DNA from: Lutraria lutraria
Taxonomy: Eukaryota > Mollusca > Bivalvia > Venerida > Mactridae
NCBI GenBank assembly: GCA_964023205.1
Contig: OZ026837.1
Span: 11,013,479 to 11,077,478 of the forward strand
Length of the DNA stretch: 64,000 nt
Reading direction: 5' to 3'
The notes under the pieces were generated by a model. That model was not told where the DNA came from. It searched no databases and saw only the letters and a list, made by a program, of their open reading frames with translations. Each line of letters opens with the position of its first letter. The first letter of the stretch is position 1. The position numbers were made by a program, and so were the translations under genes. This document shows positions 1-9,213 of the stretch, in pieces.

Positions 1-580
1 CTATATATATTTGACCATTTACTATGTTTACATCCAAGAAACATGTTTTCATAGTTTTTAACGAGTCATTGTATACACGAAAATGGACTTAGATAGCTTG
101 TGAAGCATGTCAGTAAACTCTATCACAACGTTTTCAAATGTTGTGTTTTAGTATGCATGAAAAAATGTTATGAAATAGCTGTGAAATCTTACCATGTATA
201 CAAATAAGCTCAACGTCCTATGCCAGCTCCAGAAAAGAAATATTGACCGTTGCGCACGTTTTCTAGGTCCCACCGCACTATGACTACAATTGCCGGGGTT
301 TCCGGTACAATATTGCGCCGCGTTGTTACTGTGAGAACCAGCGGGGTAGATAAAAAACTGACCGCGCCAAGGGGAGTCACTATTGGCGTTTGTTGCTGAT
401 AACATGGCGTATGTCACACCTTCTCTTTTTTCAGATTACCCAACCCGTTTTCAAGTAATTTACAAAAGTCAATATTTGGAGAAAATACGACCGAGTTATT
501 AAAGTTTGGGTAATATTACATGTGAAAAGGGCAAAATTGCCGAAAAAAAACAATTCCTGACTTCGAGCTCTTATGGTTTT
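1..580. repeat. Long direct repeat, copy 1
   Basis: This stretch is nearly identical (only scattered substitutions, by eye about 97-98%) to 32012-32590. The similarity stops at about 579, where copy 1 continues into accctcacag and copy 2 into taaaatgcta. The left end of copy 1 is cut by the window edge, so the true repeat may extend further left. The minus strand carries an 89-codon frame (417 down to 148) that stays open in both copies with one amino-acid change (N12K) and one silent change. Within that frame the minus strand reads ATGGTAAGA near 195, a good splice-donor consensus. It could be a 5' exon of an unrecognised gene, an element end, or simply a young duplication. I recognise no protein family. 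Confidence 0.85.
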
Positions 581-739
581 ACCCTCACAGTGTATGTCAA
601 GATCCGATTATAACAGATCCCTCTTTAATATTTGCGTACCTGTAACATGCACTCCTAGCATCCTATGGACGTCCACCTGTAAGCACGTCATGCATATTGA
701 TACCACATGCCCCGACCCACTGTATGAATATTTAGATAC

Positions 740-812
740 AGTGCAACCTCTCCAAAGCAACAGCGTTCGGTTATGTTGTTGTTGAGAGGTTGTTGCTCTG
801 GAGAGATTAAGT
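740..812. repeat. Short palindromic MITE-like sequence
   Basis: CTCTCCAAAGCAACA near 750 pairs imperfectly with TGTTGCTCTGGAGAG near 790, giving a stem with a G/T-rich loop. The left side starts with acagtgcaacctctcc, closely resembling the left end of the MITE-like element at 62536 (acagtacaacctctcc). Both read as members of one family of short palindromic elements; no coding content. Confidence 0.45.
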
Positions 813-1577
813 TAATATATAGTTAAATCATGCCGTGGGGTAAATCGTGCTGAAGGGAGATGGTTACTCAATAGAGGGTTTTGCTGTAAGTCAACATCTC
901 CATCTTTAAATGATCAACATATTTGTGGTATAAAAGTCTAATCACAATTTTAATAGATCCTATACAGAATTTTACCGTTTAAACGGAGGCTAATCGGATA
1001 TAACGAATACCCCGAATTGCCTCCCTTGTGTGTTATAATTTGTATGCAGATGAACTGCAGAGTTCTTATAATAAGTATGCATCAGTTTGATATAAAAATA
1101 GTTTATTCGTAATCAGTAAGCGCTGGCTGGCCAATGTGAACATGCATCAGTGAAATTACAATGACGTCGGATTTTGGCAGGCAATGGTTGGTTAAGACGG
1201 GATACGTACATGCACAGATTCGAACAAATACTGCATTATACAAGTACATTGGGATAATAAATTTTCCACTATCTTTTTTAAAAGATGATACATGAAATAT
1301 AAGTTAAGTACAGGTATGTAAAAATACACTTTGGCGACGTTCTTATCATTGAGATGGTTATTTGTGTGATTTTACAGAACAACTTAGCTGAGCAGGTGAA
1401 AATTAATTGTTTTTATTATTATTAATATTATTCATGATCGGAAAAGTCATCTGGAAACAAACTATTTGGTGATAAAAGTCACGTTAGAAGATATAAAATA
1501 GTTCTTTAGTTATACCTGAGAAAAGCTAGAATACGCAGCTTGTCTAGAAATAATAATTCTATTCCTAATGCTAAAAG
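813..1577. other. AT-rich sequence without recognisable features
   Basis: No reading frame of useful length, no tandem repeat and no terminal inverted repeat was seen. It separates the short palindrome from the left arm of the inverted repeat that brackets the Tc1-like element. Confidence 0.5.
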
Positions 1578-1740
1578 TCATGACATACAGTGAGAAATTA
1601 CAAGCTACTGCACATTTTGATAACCCAAACAAATTCAGTGCCTTCAGCGCTTTGATCTGTGTACTGTCAACTGTGTAAAAACATCTCAGTTTGTAATCTC
1701 GCTACTCTCAGAGACAATATAAAGTGTTCCCGAATTACTT
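1578..1740 (+). repeat. Inverted repeat, left arm (partner 4574-4774)
   Basis: Read on the plus strand, this matches the reverse complement of 4574-4774: shared blocks are tcatgacatac, gtgagaaattacaagct, acccaaacaaattcagtgcc, agctttgat/gcgctttgat and actctcagagacaata. The right arm carries about 40 extra bases in the middle. The two arms enclose about 2.8 kb that includes the Tc1-like element. They may be two oppositely oriented copies of a dispersed repeat or the ends of a larger composite element. Confidence 0.75.
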
Positions 1741-1909
1741 CACTGAATGAAACTAGTTTCAATATGCAGTAAATTTTGTCATATTACATCAACAGTTTTG
1801 TGCGGAAGAATACTTCATTATAATACATGTTAGTTTTACATTTAAATTGCCAAAACCACACCATGCTTTCGAAATCTACAGAATCCAGCAATATATCTTT
1901 TACATGTTT

Positions 1910-3413
1910 TATATAATGACGTCAGTAAAAAACGCTATAATGAAAAACGTGAATAACTTTTCTGTTTCTCAAAGTATTCATATCATGACCGACACACCAT
2001 ACATTATTATTTAGCTCATAACGCGTCTATTGAAGCGAAATAAATACCCTCTCTGACCCCTATGTTTCCAAGAATGATTAGCTGCACGTTTCGCCCATGC
2101 GGCCCGTACGCCATTGTTACGAGGTTATGTCAATCGAAAAAAATCAAATTCATATGCTACAGTTGATTTACAAGTTGAAGTTCAAAAGGAAATTTGTAAA
2201 TTAAAAGGAATTAAAATGCCGCGATTAAATAATGAAAATCGAGCACGGGCTTTAGGGATGCTAGAAAGTGGAATTTCACAAACTGACGTCGCTAGGCGAT
2301 TTGGTGTTGCAAGATGCACTTTTGCTAGGTTAGTTCAACGCGTAAATACCACTGGGAGCTTAGCAGATAGGCCTCGTTCAGGTGTGCCACGTGTGACATC
2401 TGTACGTCAAGACGTTTATATCCGTCAACGTCACCTGCGTGACCGCTTTACAATGACCCAATCGACTTCTTTCCAAGTTGTCGGTAATCGTGGTCAGACT
2501 GTGAGCAGAAATACTGTAAGGAATCGCTTGAAGGAGCGTGGGATTATCTGCAGAATACCTCAACGTGGAGCTATTCTTACGTAACGTCATCCGTCGTGAT
2601 CGGCGTCAATGGGCAAAGAATAACCTCCTAACTGGAGAACAGTCGTATTCAGCGATGACTTTCGAATGCTGACGGACGATTTCGCGTGTATAGGCGACGT
2701 CATGAAAGTTTCGCACGTAATTGCATCTTGGAGTATATTTATAACCGCTACGGTGGAGGAGACGTTATGGTGTGGGCAGCCATGAGTCATACTTTTAAGA
2801 CAGATTTTGTTGTGATTAATGTAAATATGACAGCACAGCGCTACATAAACCAGGTTTTACGACCCGTAGTTCTTCCAATGTTCCATCAACATCCCGGAAT
2901 GACCTTCCAACACGACAATGCACGTCCTCACGTAGCCCATGTGACAAGAAACTTTCTAAATGGCAACAATATTGATGTTTTGCAATGGCCAGCCAATTCC
3001 CCGGACTGCAATCCCATCGAACACATGTGGGACGTTCTTGGATGCCGTTTATGTCAGCGTCACCCCCAGCCACAAAACGTTCAGCAATTAACACAAGCTT
3101 TACACCAAGAGCGGGCACGTATTCCACGGTACATGTTACGTAACTTGTGTGGGTCAATAAGACGAAGATTACAAGCAGTCGTCGCAGGACACGGAGGCCA
3201 TACTCGATACTGACATTTTGGACAGGGCAATGTTGTTTTTGTATCACCATTCTGAACATCACAATGGCGATAAAAACAAATGAAATTTTGTATACATGTT
3301 TGCAAATCTCTTTATATTGGTATTTGACAAGAGTTGTAACTGTTACTACCATACCGTTGTAAATATGCATACATAAATACAGGTGTAGCGATTCTTTTTG
3401 ACGTCAGTGTATA
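1910..3413 (+). mobile_element. Decayed Tc1/mariner-superfamily transposon
   Basis: The ends form an imperfect terminal inverted repeat: the left end reads tatataatgacgtcagtaaa and the right end, reverse complemented, reads tatacactgacgtcaaaaag, followed on both sides by a shared CGCTA block. TA sits at both outer edges, as expected for TA target-site insertion. The length, about 1.5 kb, is typical of an autonomous Tc1-like element. The interior encodes a transposase broken by frameshifts (2216-3213). The element is probably immobile now, though its ends could still be recognised in trans. Confidence 0.8.
2216..3213 (+). pseudogene. Tc1-like transposase, frameshifted
   Basis: A transposase binds the element ends and cuts and pastes the DNA in the nucleus. 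The first frame starts at ATG 2216 (MPRLNNENR...) and carries a helix-turn-helix (SQTDVARRFGVA, about residues 22-33), then an RPRSG-type linker and a second helical domain up to the stop at 2584. After the stop the same protein continues out of frame (RRDRRQWAKNN, then FRMLTDDF, then RVYRRRHESFA), so at least two indels are present between 2580 and 2690. The final frame, to TGA 3211-3213, keeps the catalytic aspartate in QHDNARPH and the glutamate in NPIEHMWD with 34 residues between them, a DD34E arrangement. An upstream in-frame ATG at 2114 exists, but 2216 matches the family N-terminus better. Non-functional as it stands. Confidence 0.9.
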
Positions 3414-4351
3414 AACTGCAAATTCTGCGATGGATACGACAAGTGATACTATTTTCAACCCCGATGGAAGAGGTGTCACGTAACTATAAGTAGAAAAGGT
3501 AATACATAGCTGTAGGAGCTTGCGATACTGCATCTTGTAAAATAAACAAGTTAAACAAAGTAAAATCGTTGGGATAGATACATATAATTATTTTAAAGGT
3601 ACATATTTACTACACTAGGCCGGATGGAAAACGTGTTTAGTTAAGGTCTTTATTTGGGTGAAACATGCTGGAATAACCTACACGTATTCTTGTGTATCTA
3701 TACCACTAATTTGTCAAGCATTTTATTAGATACATGACATTAACAGTTGACCGACTTTTATTGCGCAACTTTTTGCGCGTGCTTTTCGAGAGGCACGATT
3801 TACAGGCTTTATTTGTCCTTGAATGATTTACATGATTTCTTGTACAATAATTAAAGCGCTGGGAGGACTGTTGCATTGAAGTAAAAATCGTTTGAGCGAC
3901 TTAAGAATGGTAATGAACACCTGTCCGCCTTTGTCTATAAGAATGATTTTCATATATTTTCGTCGAAATCCATTCTGAGCTAGTTTAGTTTACAGTTTCG
4001 TTTATTTCCAAAAAAAGATGTACATGCAAAACCATACCTGACTTCACTTTTTGGTCAAAATTTAGGACCTTTTTGCATAAAACAGACCATTTCCCACCTG
4101 ATTAACTCCCCTCTAGCCATGTATTCTCCTGTTTCAGAGTTAAAAATGGTATTTTGTAAATGCAAGATTGGTCTAACTCATCATTGGACTTAGGCCATTT
4201 CTTGCACAAACTTGACACAACTGATGTTATGAAAATCGTTTGCGTGCGTGCCTTACCAATTTGTGTTTTTTCTCTCCCAATTTTTAGCGATAAATTGGTG
4301 ATAGATCCAGCTATTATGTAGTCATTATGTTTAACTTACATTTTATTTATT
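3414..4351. other. Non-coding sequence without recognised features
   Basis: AT-rich sequence between the right end of the Tc1-like element and the hammerhead-like motif. I see no tandem repeats, no convincing reading frames and no paired inverted repeats. Confidence 0.5.
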
Positions 4352-4390
4352 GCTTCGACTAGTTTCGACTACACAATAGTCTTCATCAGG
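4352..4390 (-). ncRNA. Hammerhead-ribozyme-like motif
   Basis: On the minus strand CTGATGA (4389-4383) is followed by one extra A, then a five-pair stem GACTA/TAGTC around a TTGTG loop, then GAAAC (4366-4362) and TAGTCGAAG. CUGAUGA, a stem II hairpin and GAAA in this order is the conserved core of hammerhead ribozymes, which established work places in Penelope-like retroelements and other metazoan repeats. The unpaired A at the base of stem II departs from the canonical core, and stems I and III are not obvious, so this may be a decayed copy or a chance resemblance. Confidence 0.3.
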
Positions 4391-4573
4391 GATCAAAAGT
4401 AGGAGATGTATATTGCATGATTCAGTTGATTTTGAAAGCATGGGAAATATTTTGGCAATTTAGACTGCAAAACTAGTAAGTATAATAATTAGAAATTCCC
4501 CGCACACAAATTTTAATCATAAACTGTTGAGGTAACCAATTTTACTACTTAATGGAAATTACTTTATTTAGTT

Positions 4574-4774
4574 AAGTAGTTCTGGAACACTGTATTGTCT
4601 CTGAGAGTAGTGAGATAGTATCATGGCACAAGGTCAGAAGTTCAGTATACAGAATAACAAATGTTTCATATAGTTTACATATTAACAGTATAAACATCAA
4701 AGCTCTGAAGGCACTGAATTTGTTTGGGTTTTCAAAATGTGTATTAGCTTGTAATTTCTCACCGTATGTCATGA
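4574..4774 (-). repeat. Inverted repeat, right arm (partner 1578-1740)
   Basis: The reverse complement matches 1578-1740, described there. Its inner edge lies just after about 170 bp of unremarkable sequence following the hammerhead-like motif. Its outer edge is followed within 20 bases by the palindromic element at 4792. The short frames on both strands here are by-products of the repeat. Confidence 0.75.
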
Positions 4775-4791
4775 TTTTATCATTACACGAC

Positions 4792-4989
4792 AAAGTCGAC
4801 TTTTTCGCATTGTCGCATAGTTGCATTTTCGCGTTCCGGTTGTACAAGCGCATGCGCACCAACTTGTATAAGGTTTATGTAAACTACCTGCGCATGCGTA
4901 ACCGGAACGCAAAGATGCGAAAATGCGACAATGCAACAATGCGACAATGCAACAATGCGAAAATGTAACAATGCGAAAAAGTCGACTTT
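4792..4989. repeat. Palindromic element built from GCGAAAATGCGACAATGC-type words
   Basis: The outer ends are both AAAGTCGACTTT. Inward, TTTTCGCATTGTCGCA on the left pairs with GCGACAATGC-type words on the right, then GCGTTCCGGTT pairs with AACCGGAACGC, and GCGCATGCGC lies close to GCGCATGCG. The right half repeats the words GCGAAAATG and GCGACAATGCAACAATG several times. The whole could fold into a long hairpin. It is probably a MITE-like palindrome; there is no coding capacity despite overlapping open frames, which follow from the absence of stops in the repeated words. Confidence 0.75.
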
Positions 4990-5155
4990 AAATTGTCGTG
5001 TTTTCGCCATGTTGTATTTTCGCCACGAAAAAGCGAAGATACGACAGATGTAAGGCGAAAACACGACACATTTTTGGTGTCGTATTGTCGTCCTTCATCT
5101 GTCGTATTTTCGCATTTTCGCTTTGTTGTGGCGAAAAGGCGAAAAAACGACATGG
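4990..5155. repeat. Second palindromic element, CGAAAA/CGACA words
   Basis: Directly adjoining the previous palindrome. TTGTCGTGTTTTCGCC and CGAAAAAGCGAAGATACGAC on the left pair imperfectly with GTCGTATTTTCGCATTTTCG and GGCGAAAAAACGACA on the right, with the turn near 5068-5080 (cacattttt). The vocabulary is shared with 4792-4989, but the arms are distinct. Likely a related palindromic element nested beside the first. Confidence 0.65.
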
Positions 5156-5407
5156 CATAAATCAGCTACCATATTAGGAATAGATTTTTTTTCCAGGCAA
5201 ACAGTTAAAATGTGTATCTTTTCCTTGGTAATTATGGTTAATTGACGTAAAGATTTCAAATTCTGATTAATAATGGTAACAACACAGGCCTTTAATTATT
5301 TAAGGATGAATTTATTTAAAATATTTAAACTTCGGTCCCTACAGTACTCTCAGTGCTTTGATTTTTTAATAAGTGTATAGAAAGAGTTCTGATGTGTAAG
5401 TCTTCAG

Positions 5408-5570
5408 CCAATCAGGACATTTGTATTGACCGGTTGCTAGGTTCTTTAGAACAAATAGTAAGACTTTGTAGGAACTCGAAAATCTCGTGCTTTTGTAAAA
5501 ATCTATATAAATAGCCCCGTCCCAGTCCTCTCAGTCAATTCCAGTACAGCTCGTGGGCTACCAAAGGTAA
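5408..5570 (+). promoter_or_regulatory. Candidate RNA polymerase II core promoter with first-exon splice donor
   Basis: In order on the plus strand: a CCAATCAGG box (5408-5416, NF-Y consensus), GGTTGCTAG (5432-5440, like an RFX half-site), a TATA box TATATAAATAG (5504-5514), an initiator-like TCAGTC (5531-5536), and CCAAAG|GTAAAT with a donor at 5567. If transcription starts at the A of the initiator (5533), the TATA box begins 29 bp upstream, the textbook spacing, and the first exon would be a 34-nt non-coding exon. The spacing of all parts makes chance less likely, but no downstream exon can be proven. The nearest downstream structure with strong acceptor sites is the tandem array from 8253. 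Confidence 0.5.
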
Positions 5571-5817
5571 ATATTTACAAATTGATTTTAATGAATCTTA
5601 GCATAAATGTATGTTCAATTGAGGAATGGGTAATTATTTACTGAAAACCAGTTATATTTTAAAACGAAGCTGCAATAAATATATGCATGCGCGTTTTTTC
5701 TAATGTTTCTGTTATTGTGTCATAAATTGTGTCATAATGTAAACTGTATTCTAAATTCATAAACCTCCGTACTTTGATCATTTTTTAGACTTAAGGTGAC
5801 TCATCACAGCACAAATT

Positions 5818-6586
5818 TGTGAAAAAATAGCTACCTGACACTTTTTCTATGCATTCTAAAAAGTGGCGTTGTTCAATAATTACTGAAAGTACATAACTGA
5901 AATGAGTTTTTATCAATAGCTAATGATTCAATGTACATTTCTGCATCAGTAAAATAATATTTGAGGATTAACAAGTATCTATAACTTTCACCTGAACTTA
6001 TGCTAATTCCATTTGCCAAAATAATGTAGCATCATATCAAAACTACAATGTCCAACAAAAACTTCAATATGTCTTGAGGGTTTCCATATTCTAAATTTTC
6101 ATTATTAAATGTTTTTTCGTGATTAATATCAATTCTTAACACAGACCTCAACTTTAATTTCACACAGTGAATTTTCTTCCATGTTTGTTTAAGCTAGGGT
6201 GTAGTACATAGTGTAAACACATGGGTGTAGGATTTTTGTAAAATGTGAATATTGAGGACTGTGTTTAGAATTGAAAATAAACATGGAAGAACATTTAAAA
6301 GTGAAAATTTAAAATATGGAAACCCTCAATGACATATTGAAGTTATTGTTGGACGTTGTAGTTTTGATATGATGATACATTATTTTGGCAAATGGAATTA
6401 GCATAAGTTCAGGTGAGAATTATAGATGCCAGTTAGTCATCAAATATTATTTTACTGGTGCAGAAATGTACATTTAATCATTAGCTATTGATAAAAACTC
6501 ATTTCAGTTATGAACTTTCAGTAATTATTTTACAATGCCACTTTAGGATGCATTGCTAAAATGTCAGATGGCCATTTTGTAGCAAC
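5818..6586. mobile_element. Fold-back element with about 345-bp inverted arms
   Basis: The left arm (about 5818-6165) and the right arm (about 6243-6586) are reverse complements, with blocks such as gaaatgtacat, taaaataatatttga, acttatgctaattccattt, aaaataatg and gggtttccatatt found inverted on the other side. About 75 bp separate the arms. A third single arm occurs at 58870-59205. There is no coding sequence, so this is a fold-back or long-TIR MITE. The arms differ at many sites, so the element is not recent. Confidence 0.85.
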
Positions 6587-8252
6587 TTCGAATAATCTTA
6601 ATATAGGACTTAATGAATTTAGTTCTAACTGTATCTCCACTTTGCATATGCATATACGGTGAAAGCAATGCAGTTTAAATATAATACATTTATTTTCATT
6701 CGATTTTATTGAACAAATCTGTCAATAATATTCGTGCAATGAAAATTATAGATGTATATAGACCATAGTCAGCTACTGTCGATTTTGTCAAATAAAGTAG
6801 GCATGATACTTTTTATCATTCTGGGTAGTTGTATTAGAAATCATCCTAGTAACTCAACATAATTAAAAGTGATTAAAAGTTAATGCAAAGTGAGCATTTT
6901 TATAACTTAAAAATCTAAGTAGTGGCTTTAAAAACCACCAAAAGGGTCGAAGAAGATAATACTTAATCGTTTTCACAATTTACACGGTGAAAGAAATTAA
7001 ATTTTCCAAACGAATACAATGAGTACAATTTTTTCCACATTTTCCCCCAAAAAGTTATGATGTTGAAAACATCAAAATTTTATTGAAATTCTACCAATTT
7101 TACGCTTTTTACATTGAATATAGAAGTAATCGATACGTGCCTTTTTCAAACGCGAAAGGGTCGGAGAAAGCATTAATTTGAAATAATAAAAATATATCAA
7201 TAGAAAGATGAAAGATTAAATAAACTTTTGTGATGGGTACAAATTTCGTAATTAAAATAGAATAAAATTATGACGATTATAGTGAAAATCCCATTTCTTT
7301 GTACCTGAATGTAAAACTATTATCTATTTTCCAAATCAGCATGTCCGCGAAAGTTGGATATGGTTAGGATAAAAATATGGATGCATTGATTGTAAACATT
7401 TCTTCATTGCTGCACGGGTATGGCGCTATTTTATTAACCAGTCAAAGATGAATAATTACACGGTCACAGCATGAACGTGATTACTTTTAGCTTTGTACCA
7501 CAGTCGATAAGTTTTCGTTTATTTTACCGTTTGGGCATGTTCCATTCAGTATGTTTGTATAGTATTATGTAGCACATCTATAAATACAAGATTACTTTCA
7601 ATAACCGTTATGTTGAAAATTATTGTATAGATTACGAATGTAATCGAATCCTACAGAAGCCAAATTTAAATGCAACTATTGAAACTCCCAATGTAAGCGC
7701 CCTAGGCTGTGATATGAATTTAATCACGTGCATTCCATATAAAAACCTGTTTCAACGTTTCATTGTAATAAAAAGAGGGATTAACAAATATTCGATTGGC
7801 CAATTGTGTGCGTGCAATTTTGAGTGAAACGTGAAATGATTTTCGCAGGTAGTAGTAGCCTATGCGCGGACAACAGGTAAACATTATTTTATTTAAAAGA
7901 ATTTTGTAGATTTTCATTTTTCATGCATTTAATATGTACCGACAAACTTTTGGTGTAATATATCTTGAACTGTAGACTTAACTTTATATCATGAATGTTT
8001 TCGGTCTTTGCCAGCATACATTTAGATTGGGACGAGCGACAACATGACGCCATTATTGACGATCAGGTCTGATTTGAGTATTTACTTATCGCGAGAATAC
8101 TCTATCTAGAGGGATGCAATTACTAGAAATGATGATGATTTCTATGCAATTATGCATTTTAGTACGAGCTGAAATTCAAGCCATTTTGTCTAATGTTTCG
8201 AAATGTTTGTAAAGTGTTTGTGACCATATTCTGCAGTTCTGTTATTTATTAT
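6587..8252. other. AT-rich sequence, no recognised features
   Basis: Long AT-rich stretch between the fold-back element and the 1.44-kb array. No long frame, tandem repeat or inverted pair was seen. If the promoter at 5504 is real, this would be the first intron or unrelated spacer. Confidence 0.5.
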
Positions 8253-9213
8253 GTGTTGAGTAAAATCAATATTTATTTTTGAATTTTATGCACGGGAATG
8301 ACCTGCCATCATTGGGAATCAAACTGTGTGTGTCACGTTACTAATCCCCTTTTGATCACATTCTAACTGCCGTTCTGTTTTCTCTTTTGCCAGGTCAACT
8401 GATGTGGATACAATGGGATGATGGTGATATGTGGATGCCCTTGATATTCAGCACACTAGAAAGATCAGTATTTTTCTATCTCATTTTCTCATCCATATAT
8501 CTATGTGGTTAGTCAAACTTTCAGCATTTAATGTATGTTTCTTTCTGTATAATGAATTAAAATTAAGTAAGTTTGCATAGTGTTATACTTTGATTATTGT
8601 AAAGTATATTAACCTTTGTATTCAGGTGTTTATGTATTTTCAAATTGTTCATGCTTGTCAATATTCAATTGCATTAATCACAGTCCGGATCTGTCTGCCT
8701 GAGGTTTTGTCTGAGAGTCAGCTGTCCATAGGCTTACACTACATATTAGGTTCCTTACACCAAAGTGGATATTTGTTTCATTGTCTTCCTGTGTCCCAGT
8801 CAAGTTGAAAGGCCCTCGTACCAGTCCAGTGACTCATGACCCAGTAGGCTTGTTTGGATATGATCGTTATATAGGGGTTACAGTATATGCGGTTGTCATC
8901 AGCAGGAATAAAGTAAGGAATCTTTGTCAAACTAGTTGTTTGTGGACGCTTTCACTAAGGATGAAGTTTGAGAGATGGAACCATTAATTCGGAAAGTGTG
9001 GACAATTCAGATGGTGTCATACTTGATGATAGGCTGAGCATGTTACATAATGCATGATTGAATATATTGACTTCACATAAACTTATGCTCTGGATCTGGA
9101 CAAAGATGCCTCTACAAATCGAATTGGAGAGTAGGATTCAGCTAACCAGTTTTCCTGGACTGTATTCTAACCAGTACTACCTGACACTTGTCAAGTAAGA
9201 TGACTTGTAAAAC
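8253..9213 (+). repeat. First array unit, internally deleted
   Basis: This unit lacks about 430 bp present in the others. Sequence jumps from tgtatgtttctttc to tgtataatgaatt, skipping the segment that in other units runs from the ttttcaggatattt acceptor-like site to tgatttctgc. It also lacks about 60 bp between the gtaaag and attcaggtg blocks (the tgcactgagagtcatcat segment). It is more diverged than interior units, for example cacgggaatgacctgccatc against tacaggaattttttatgac, as expected for an array edge that escapes homogenisation. Its 68-codon frame (8781-8987) ends RWNH, not RWNQ. Confidence 0.85.

Noticed and set aside
2378..3370. Antisense frames over the Tc1-like transposase, including one of 184 codons
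   Set aside because: They are shadows of the transposase on the opposite strand, with no recognisable domains.
4572..5153. Several overlapping frames on both strands near 4.6-5.1 kb
   Set aside because: They arise because the palindromic words lack stop codons in most frames. They overlap each other and match nothing.
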